Shown one piece after another: positions 58,009 through 64,000 of a DNA stretch of 64,000 nt. Source of the stretch: DASRBO01 sp035653595 (GTDB taxonomy: Bacteria > Actinomycetota > Acidimicrobiia > Acidimicrobiales > JAJPHE01). Positions within the stretch are counted from its first letter, which is position 1. Every line of letters begins with the position of its first letter. The notes beneath the pieces were generated by a model. The model made no database searches and had not been told where the DNA came from. It saw nothing but the letters and a program-made list of their open reading frames with translations. A program made the position numbers and the translations under genes. The stretch spans positions 49,904-113,903 of the forward strand of contig DASRBO010000104.1 of assembly GCA_035653595.1 (NCBI GenBank). Direction: 5' to 3'.

Positions 58009-60147
58009 TCAGTCCGAGGCGGAGGCGACGGGCTCGAAGGCCAGCGGAGCCGACGGGGCGCCCAGCGCGTCTATGACGAAGCCGAGCACGAAGGCCTCGT
58101 CCCGCCAGGCGTCGTAGCGGCCGGACGGGCCCCGGTGGCCGGCGCCCAGCTCGGTCTTGAGCAGGATGGGCCGGCCGCTGGTCGAGTGCCGTCGCAGCTT
58201 GGCCACCCACTTGGCCGGCTCCCAGTAGCCCACCCGGGGGTCGTTGAGCCCGGCGGTGGCCAGGATGGCCGGATAGGGGCGGTCAGCCACGTTGTCGTAG
58301 GGGGAGTAGGACTTGATGTAGCGGTAGGCCTCGGCGTCGGCCACCGGATTGCCCCACTCCTCCCACTCGATGACCGTCAGGGGGAGGGACTCATCCAGGA
58401 TGGTCGACAGGCAGTCGACGAAGGGGACCTCGGCCACCACCGCCCCGAACAGCTCGGGGGCGGCGTTGAGCACCGCCCCCATGAGCAGGCCGCCGGCACT
58501 GCCGCCGCGGGCGGCCAGGCGCTGGGGGCTGGTGTAGCCGCCGGCCACCAGCAACCGGGCAGCGGCCACGAAGTCGGAGAAGGTGTTGGCCTTGCGCAGC
58601 ATCTTGCCGTCCTCGTACCAGAGGCGGCCCATCTCCCCGCCGCCCCGCACGTGGGCGATGGCGAAGACGAAGCCCCGCTCGAGCAGGGACAGGCGGAAGG
58701 GTGAGAAGTAGGGATCGGTGCTGATCTCGTAGGAGCCGTAGCCGTAGAGGAGGGCCGGCGCCCGTCCGTCGAGGGCCACGTCGCGGCGGCGGACCACCGA
58801 CACGGGCACCCGAGCGCCGTCCTCGGTGTCCGCCCACAGCCGCTCGGTGACGAAGCGCGCCGGGTCGTAGCCACCCAGGACCGGCTGCTGCTTGAGGAGG
58901 CGCCGCTGCCGGCTGGCCATGTCGTAGTCGAAGACGGTCTGGGGGGTGACGAGCGAGGTGTAGCCGAAGCGCAGGACGTGGTCCTCGTACTCGGGATTGG
59001 CCAGGGCCCACACGCTGGACACCGCCTCGGGGACATCGACCTCGAAGGCTCCGTCGCCGGTCATCACCCGCAGCCTGGTGGCGGCCTCGAACCGTTCGAA
59101 CAGGACCACGAAGTCGGCGAACACGTCGACCCCGTCGAGCTTGACGTCGGGGCGGTGGCCGACGACCTCGGACCAGTTGGCCCGGCCGGGCTCGTCCTCC
59201 GGGGCCTCGACCAGCTTGAAGTTGACCGCCCCGTCGTTGGTCACGATGAGGAAGCGGTTCCGGTGGTGCTCGAGGCTGTACTCGACCCCCTGCCGGCGGG
59301 GCTCCACAACCCGCCACTCACCGGTGGGGTCGGCGGCGGCCAGCACCCGGACCTCGGTGGTGACCTTGCTGGCGATCTCGCAGACGACGAACGCCCCGTC
59401 CTTGGTCCGGTCCACGCCGACGAAGAAGCGCTCGTCCTCCTCGGTCAGCACGCAGACGTCGTCCTCGGCCGGGGTACCCAGGCGGTGGCGCCAGAGCTGG
59501 TAGGGGCGCATGGCGTGGTCAGGCCGGGTGTAGAAGACCGTGCCCGAGTCGGCCGACCACGCCACGCCGTAGTAGGTGTCCTCGACCACGTCGTCGAGCA
59601 GGGCCCCGGTGCCGAGGTGGACGAAGCGCAGGCCGTAGCGCTCACCTCCGGTGGTGTCGGTGGAGTAGGCGAGCAGCCGGTGGTCGGGGCTGACCTCGAA
59701 AGCGCCCAGGGCGAGGAAGTCGTGGCCCTCGGCCAGCACGTTCTGGTCGAGGATGACCGCCTCGTCACCGGGGATCGACTCGGCATCGACCGGCCGCTCG
59801 TCGAGCTGGCGGCCGGCCCCGGCAGGAGCGGGCTTGCGGCAGTGGATCGGGTACTGGAGGCCCTCGACGGTGCGGGAGTAGTACCACCAGTCCGCCCGCC
59901 GCACCGGCACGGTCAGGTCGGTCTCCTGGATGCGCCCCACGATCTCCTCGTACAGCGCCTGGCGCAGGCCCTCGGTTCGCGCGGTCATGGCCTCGGTGTA
60001 GGCGTTCTCCGCCTCCAGGTGGGCGATGACGGTCGGATCGTCCTTGTCCCGCAGCCAGTACCACTCGTCGACCCGGTCGTCGCCGTGGGCGCTGATGACC
60101 TGGGGCCGGGACTCGGGGACGGGGGCGGTGACCTCGGCGGTGCTCAC
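58009..60147 (-). CDS. ptrB: S9 family oligopeptidase (protease II, PtrB-like)
   Basis: 712 residues, the length of oligopeptidase B. N-terminal segment ISAHGDDRVDEWYWLRDKDD is the family hallmark, followed by a propeller domain. The catalytic Ser is in LAARGGSAGGLLMGAVLN, the Asp in ILATAGLNDPRVGYWEPAKW and the His in TELGAGHRGPSGRYDAWRDE. It cleaves short peptides after basic residues. GTG start overlaps the stop of the ABC exporter gene upstream (GTGA), so the three genes form one transcript. Confidence 0.92.
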   Translation of the reverse strand: MSTAEVTAPVPESRPQVISAHGDDRVDEWYWLRDKDDPTVIAHLEAENAYTEAMTARTEGLRQALYEEIVGRIQETDLTVPVRRADWWYYSRTVEGLQYPIHCRKPAPAGAGRQLDERPVDAESIPGDEAVILDQNVLAEGHDFLALGAFEVSPDHRLLAYSTDTTGGERYGLRFVHLGTGALLDDVVEDTYYGVAWSADSGTVFYTRPDHAMRPYQLWRHRLGTPAEDDVCVLTEEDERFFVGVDRTKDGAFVVCEIASKVTTEVRVLAAADPTGEWRVVEPRRQGVEYSLEHHRNRFLIVTNDGAVNFKLVEAPEDEPGRANWSEVVGHRPDVKLDGVDVFADFVVLFERFEAATRLRVMTGDGAFEVDVPEAVSSVWALANPEYEDHVLRFGYTSLVTPQTVFDYDMASRQRRLLKQQPVLGGYDPARFVTERLWADTEDGARVPVSVVRRRDVALDGRAPALLYGYGSYEISTDPYFSPFRLSLLERGFVFAIAHVRGGGEMGRLWYEDGKMLRKANTFSDFVAAARLLVAGGYTSPQRLAARGGSAGGLLMGAVLNAAPELFGAVVAEVPFVDCLSTILDESLPLTVIEWEEWGNPVADAEAYRYIKSYSPYDNVADRPYPAILATAGLNDPRVGYWEPAKWVAKLRRHSTSGRPILLKTELGAGHRGPSGRYDAWRDEAFVLGFVIDALGAPSAPLAFEPVASASD

Positions 60148-62036
60148 CGGGGGCTGGAGCCGGCGACCGCCCCCGGCTGGGCCGGTCCGGTCCCGGTGCT
60201 GCTCACCGCCGAGCCGCTGCCGTTGGTCGCCGGGGCGGTGTCGCCCGCCCACGAGGCGTAGAGGGCGGCGTAGCGGCCGCCGCCGGCGATGAGCTCGTGG
60301 TGGGTGCCGACCTCCTGGATCTGGCCGGCGTCCACCACTGCCACCCGGTCGGCCCGCTCGGCGGTGGAGAGGCGATGGGCGATCACCACCACCGTGCGGC
60401 CCTTCATCAGGGCGCTCATGGCCTCCTCCACATCGGACTCCGTGCCCGGGTCCAGGTTGGAGGTGGCCTCGTCGAGGATCAGCACATCGGGGTTGGCCAG
60501 GGCCGCCCGGGCCAAGGAGACCAGCTGGCGCTCGCCGGCCGACAGGCGCCCGCCCCGCTCCCGCACCTCGGTCTCCAGGCCGTCGGGGAAGGCGGCGAAG
60601 CGGGACTCGGCGCCGATCAGGCGCAGGGCCTGGCGCACCTCCTCGTCGGTGGCGCCCTCCCGCCCCAGCCGGACGTTGTCCATGATCGTGCCGTGGAAGA
60701 GGAATCCCTCCTGGGGGACGACCGCCACCCGCTCCCGCAGCGAGGCCATGGTGGCGTCGCGCAGGTCCACGCCGCCGTAGGTCACCCGACCGACGGTGGG
60801 GTCGTAGAAGCGGGCCATCAGCTTGGCCACCGTCGACTTGCCCGCCCCGGTGGGGCCCACCAGGGCGATGCGCTGGCCCCACGGCACCGACAGGGTCACG
60901 TTCGACAGGACGGTGTCGGACTCGCCCGGGCGGTAGGCGAAGCTAACCCCCTCCAGCACCATGTCACCGTGGGCAGGCAGATCCACCGCCCCCGGCCGCT
61001 CGGCCACCGCCGGCTTGGTGTCCAGCAGTCCGTACAGCTTGAACAGGGCCGCCCCAGACTGCTGGATGAGGTTGAACAGCTGGCTGATCTGCTGGATCGG
61101 GTTGATCAACAGGTTCAGGAACAGGATGAAGGCGGTGATTGTCCCGATGGTGGTGCGGTGGTAGCCGGCCAGCAGACCCCCCACCCCGACTATGGCGGCG
61201 GTGGCGAAAGCGGTGGTGAACTCGATGATCGGGAAGTAGCGCGCCGATATCCGCACCGCCTGGACGTTGGCGTCCAGCTGGGCCTGGTTGTGACCCCGGA
61301 ACTGACGGACCATCTGAGCTTCCCGACCGAAGGCCTGGATGACCCGCACGCCGCTGATGGACTCCTGCAGGGAGGACAGGGTCTGGCTGATCCGGTCCCG
61401 CACGGTCAGGTAGGCGGCGTTCGACTCGCGGCGGAACTTGCGGCTCGACTGCACGATCCACGGCAGCAGCAGCATGACCAGCAGGAACAGCAGCGGCGAG
61501 AGGACCAGCATCACCGCCACGGCGGTGACGAAGAGGAGGCCGCTGACCACGAAAACCAGCAGGCCCTGCTGGACCAGCATCTCGAGGGCGTCGATGTCCT
61601 GGGTCATCCTCGACACCAGCCGGCCGGTCGACTCGGTGTCGAAGAAGGACATGGACAGGGAAAGGATGTGGCGGAACACCCGGTTGCGCAGGTCCCGCAG
61701 GAAGGACTCGCCCACCCGGTTGATCATCAGGATCTGGGCCCGCTCGGTCAGGGCCATCAGCAGGGCCGACCCGACGTAGATGCCGGCGGCGACCTCGACC
61801 ACCCGCAGGCTGGGATGGCGCACGGCGATGCCCTTGTCGATGGCCACCTTGAGCAGGAGGGGTCCCGCCTCGGTGCAGATGGTGTAGAGCACCAGCACCC
61901 CGATGGTCGCCAGCAGGGCGCCCCGGTACGGCCGGAGCATGCGCATGGTCCGCCGGATGACGTGGCTGGCCTCGGCCGAGCCGATCTTCTCGTCCTCGTC
62001 GAGGGCGACGTCGCCCCACCACCCGCCGCCCCGCAT
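60144..62036 (-). CDS. ABC exporter half-transporter, canonical ATP site subunit
   Basis: 630 residues, fused membrane (six helices, ~45-310) and ATPase domains. Walker A IALVGPTGAGKSTVAKLMAR, signature RLSAGERQLVSLARAALA, Walker B DVLILDEATSNLDPGTESDV with the catalytic Glu, H-loop VVVIAHRLSTAERADRVAVV. The Ser-Ala variant of the signature (LSAGE) pairs with a degenerate partner. Its ATG overlaps the upstream exporter gene (ATGA). Tail ~585-630 is low-complexity. Substrate unknown: drugs, lipids or peptides. Confidence 0.9.
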   Translation of the reverse strand: MRGGGWWGDVALDEDEKIGSAEASHVIRRTMRMLRPYRGALLATIGVLVLYTICTEAGPLLLKVAIDKGIAVRHPSLRVVEVAAGIYVGSALLMALTERAQILMINRVGESFLRDLRNRVFRHILSLSMSFFDTESTGRLVSRMTQDIDALEMLVQQGLLVFVVSGLLFVTAVAVMLVLSPLLFLLVMLLLPWIVQSSRKFRRESNAAYLTVRDRISQTLSSLQESISGVRVIQAFGREAQMVRQFRGHNQAQLDANVQAVRISARYFPIIEFTTAFATAAIVGVGGLLAGYHRTTIGTITAFILFLNLLINPIQQISQLFNLIQQSGAALFKLYGLLDTKPAVAERPGAVDLPAHGDMVLEGVSFAYRPGESDTVLSNVTLSVPWGQRIALVGPTGAGKSTVAKLMARFYDPTVGRVTYGGVDLRDATMASLRERVAVVPQEGFLFHGTIMDNVRLGREGATDEEVRQALRLIGAESRFAAFPDGLETEVRERGGRLSAGERQLVSLARAALANPDVLILDEATSNLDPGTESDVEEAMSALMKGRTVVVIAHRLSTAERADRVAVVDAGQIQEVGTHHELIAGGGRYAALYASWAGDTAPATNGSGSAVSSTGTGPAQPGAVAGSSPR

Positions 62037-63856
62037 CAGGCGGTCACCTCCTCGGCGCCCAGCTCGGAGCGGGCGGCGTCGAGAGCCTCGGCCTGGGCCA
62101 GCACCTCGCGGTAGCGCTCGTTGTTCTCGACCAGCTCCTCGTGGGTCCCCTGGGCCACGATGCGGCCGTGGTCGAGCAGGACCACCCGCTCGGCCAGGGC
62201 GATGGTCGCCGGACGGTGGGCGATCACGATGGTGGTCCGCCCGCTCATGACCTGGGTCAGGGCGTCGCGGATCTCGTGCTCCTTGGTGGCGTCGACCGAG
62301 GAGGTGGCGTCGTCGAGGACCAGCACCCGGGGGTCGGCCAGGATCGCCCGGGCCAGGGCCAACCGCTGGCGCTGGCCCCCCGACAGGGAGAGCCCCCGCT
62401 CCCCGAGCATGGTGTCGTAGCCCTCGGGGAGCTGGGTGATGAACTCGTGGGCCCCGGCCAGCTTGGCCGCCCGGACCACCTTCTCGAGGGAGGTGTCGGG
62501 CTCGGCGAAGGCGATGTTGTCGGCCACCGAGGACGAGAAGAGGAAGGTGTCCTCGAAGACGATGGCCACCGCCCGGCGCAGGCGGCGCAGGCGGATGTGG
62601 GACAGCTCCACCCCGTCGAGGACGATGCGGCCGCCCTCGGGGTCGTAGAAGCGGGCCAGCAGCCGGGCCACCGTGGATTTGCCCGACCCGGTGGCCCCCA
62701 CCAGGGCGACCGACTCGCCGGGCCGAATGGTGAGGTCGAAGTCGTGGAGGACGGGGCGGCCGCCCTCGCCGTAGCCGAAGCGGACCGACTCGAAGCGGAT
62801 CTCGCCTCCGCCCTCAGGCAGGGGGCGGGCGTGGGGGTCGTCGTAGATGCGGGGCTCGGCGTCGAGGATCTCGCTCACCCGCTGGGAGGAGGCCACCGCG
62901 CGTTGGGCCTGGGCGATGATCTGGCCGACCATCTGGAACGGGCCGACCAGCATGACCACGTAGAGGTTGAAGGCGACGAGGTCACCCACGCTCAGGTCGT
63001 GGTGGACCACGGCGAAGCCGCCGTAGAGCAGGACGAAGGCCAGGCTGAGAGCGGGCAGCACGTCCAGCAGGGGGGTGAAGAAGGCCCGGATCCGGGCCAG
63101 GTGGATGATCCGGTCGAAGATGTTGTCGGCCGACCGGGCCAGCTGGCGGGCCTGGGTTCCTTCGGCACCGAAGCCCTTCACCGCCCGGATGCCGGTGACG
63201 GTCTCCTCCACCACCGTGGACAGCCCGGAGAGCTCCTCCTGCAGGTTCATCGAGACCGGGTGGATCTGGCTGGAGAACCGCTTGGCCGCCAGGTTGAGGA
63301 TGGGCAGTGAGGCCAGGGCGATCGCCGCCAGCGGCACGTTTATGTAGAAGAGGATGCCGGTGACGGCCAGGATGGTGACGGCGTTGGCGATGGTGATGGG
63401 GATCATCACCATGAACTGATTGATCTGCTGGAGGTCGGTCGCCCCCCGGGCCATCAGCTGGCCGGTCTGGGCCTGGTCGTGGAACCGGAAGTCGAGCCGC
63501 TGGAGGTTGGCGAACATGTCCTCCCGCAGGTCGGTCTCCACCCGGTAGGCCACGGTGAAGGCCAGGTAGCGGCGCAGGCCGGAGCAGGTCGCCGAAGCGG
63601 CCCCCAGCAGGAGTATCGCCACCGACCAGCCCACCAGGTCGCCCGTGTGGCCCCGCAGGATGCCGTCGTCGATGGCGGCGGCGGTCAGGCTGGGGATGAT
63701 GACCCTGGTCAGGGTCCAGAACAGGCCGGCCAGGACCCCGACGGCCACGGTCCTGCGGTTACGGCCGGTCATCCTCCAGAGGAGGCGCCAACCCGCGCTC
63801 TTTGCTTGTACCGGCGATCCGGAATCGGCCACGTCGTTCGCCCCGTCGGGGGCCAT
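62036..63856 (-). CDS. ABC exporter half-transporter, degenerate ATP site subunit
   Basis: 606 residues, same layout as its neighbour. Walker A SVALVGATGSGKSTVARLLA, signature GLSLSGGQRQRLALARAILA, Walker B PRVLVLDDATSSVDATKEHE: the catalytic Glu is replaced by Asp (LDDATS). This is the pattern of heterodimeric exporters (TM287/288, LmrCD type), in which one of two ATP sites is catalytically weak. It is first in the transcript with the second subunit and the oligopeptidase. The last 144 bases of the window (63857-64000) are upstream sequence in which I see no gene. Confidence 0.9.
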   Translation of the reverse strand: MAPDGANDVADSGSPVQAKSAGWRLLWRMTGRNRRTVAVGVLAGLFWTLTRVIIPSLTAAAIDDGILRGHTGDLVGWSVAILLLGAASATCSGLRRYLAFTVAYRVETDLREDMFANLQRLDFRFHDQAQTGQLMARGATDLQQINQFMVMIPITIANAVTILAVTGILFYINVPLAAIALASLPILNLAAKRFSSQIHPVSMNLQEELSGLSTVVEETVTGIRAVKGFGAEGTQARQLARSADNIFDRIIHLARIRAFFTPLLDVLPALSLAFVLLYGGFAVVHHDLSVGDLVAFNLYVVMLVGPFQMVGQIIAQAQRAVASSQRVSEILDAEPRIYDDPHARPLPEGGGEIRFESVRFGYGEGGRPVLHDFDLTIRPGESVALVGATGSGKSTVARLLARFYDPEGGRIVLDGVELSHIRLRRLRRAVAIVFEDTFLFSSSVADNIAFAEPDTSLEKVVRAAKLAGAHEFITQLPEGYDTMLGERGLSLSGGQRQRLALARAILADPRVLVLDDATSSVDATKEHEIRDALTQVMSGRTTIVIAHRPATIALAERVVLLDHGRIVAQGTHEELVENNERYREVLAQAEALDAARSELGAEEVTA

Positions 63857-64000
63857 CTGCTCTTGCGGCCCCTACCTCTCTTGCGAAGGCAGCCAGTCTA
63901 CGAGACGGCCCTCCGCCCGGGCATATGCAATACGCCTCCCTCCGGCGGCCGGGTGGACGGTATGGGTCCGGAGGATCCCCCGGCGCCCTGGAGGCGCCCC

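Overview
The window is GC-rich (around 70% by eye) with short intergenic gaps, many GTG/TTG starts and many ATGA/GTGA overlaps. Together with a DevR/DosR-type regulator, a bacterial Ku, an LPxTG wall protein and a likely ethylmalonyl-CoA pathway, this points to an actinobacterium. A deep or uncultured lineage such as Acidimicrobiia is my inference; no rRNA or tRNA gene is present to test it.

Layout. 1-2.8 kb: the end of a branched-chain amino-acid ABC operon (livM, livG, livF). 2.8-31 kb: an island resembling the hypoxia/dormancy (DosR) regulon of mycobacteria. It has an HTH/PNPOx protein, a DevR-like regulator, a b6-type cytochrome complex, a DUF1918 protein, a PAS-PAS kinase, a STAS protein, CBS proteins, a phosphoribosyltransferase, universal stress proteins, a protein acetyltransferase with a deacetylase, an ECF sigma factor and Hsp20. 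Small proteins of unknown function and decayed genes (LOG-type, acetate kinase, phosphoketolase, an ABC ATPase, a hydrolase tail) lie between them. A 15-bp box of the form GKGACYTTCGGCCCT recurs at least 12 times in this island. At eight starts it ends 34-36 bases before the start codon with a [CG]ANNNT element between, as expected for leaderless promoters driven by an activator. I saw no good copy after 31 kb.

31-41 kb: an LPxTG protein, TetR regulator, type II NADH dehydrogenase behind a perfect CRP-like site, Na+/H+ antiporter with stress domain, Ku, DUF488, enoyl-CoA hydratase, quinone oxidoreductase and an NlpC/P60 hydrolase. 41-50.5 kb: fumarase, a CitE-type lyase, a methylsuccinyl-CoA-dehydrogenase-like enzyme and a MaoC hydratase (probably part of an ethylmalonyl-CoA pathway), with a glycosyltransferase, a methyltransferase, another acyl-CoA dehydrogenase and a secreted GH43 enzyme.

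50.5-53.3 kb: a three-gene operon ending in a UGSC-type selenoprotein. An in-frame TGA is followed by Gly-Ser-Cys codons and a perfect hairpin, so two apparent small ORFs are one gene. 53.4-64 kb: PilT-like ATPase, metallo-beta-lactamase-fold hydrolase, flavin reductase, a divergent FtsH-like protease, an S9 oligopeptidase and a heterodimeric ABC exporter.

The most notable points are the leaderless box regulon, the selenoprotein operon, the loss of a phosphoketolase-acetate kinase shunt, and an operon holding both a protein acetyltransferase and a deacetylase. All homology statements are from reading the translated sequence; no search was run.
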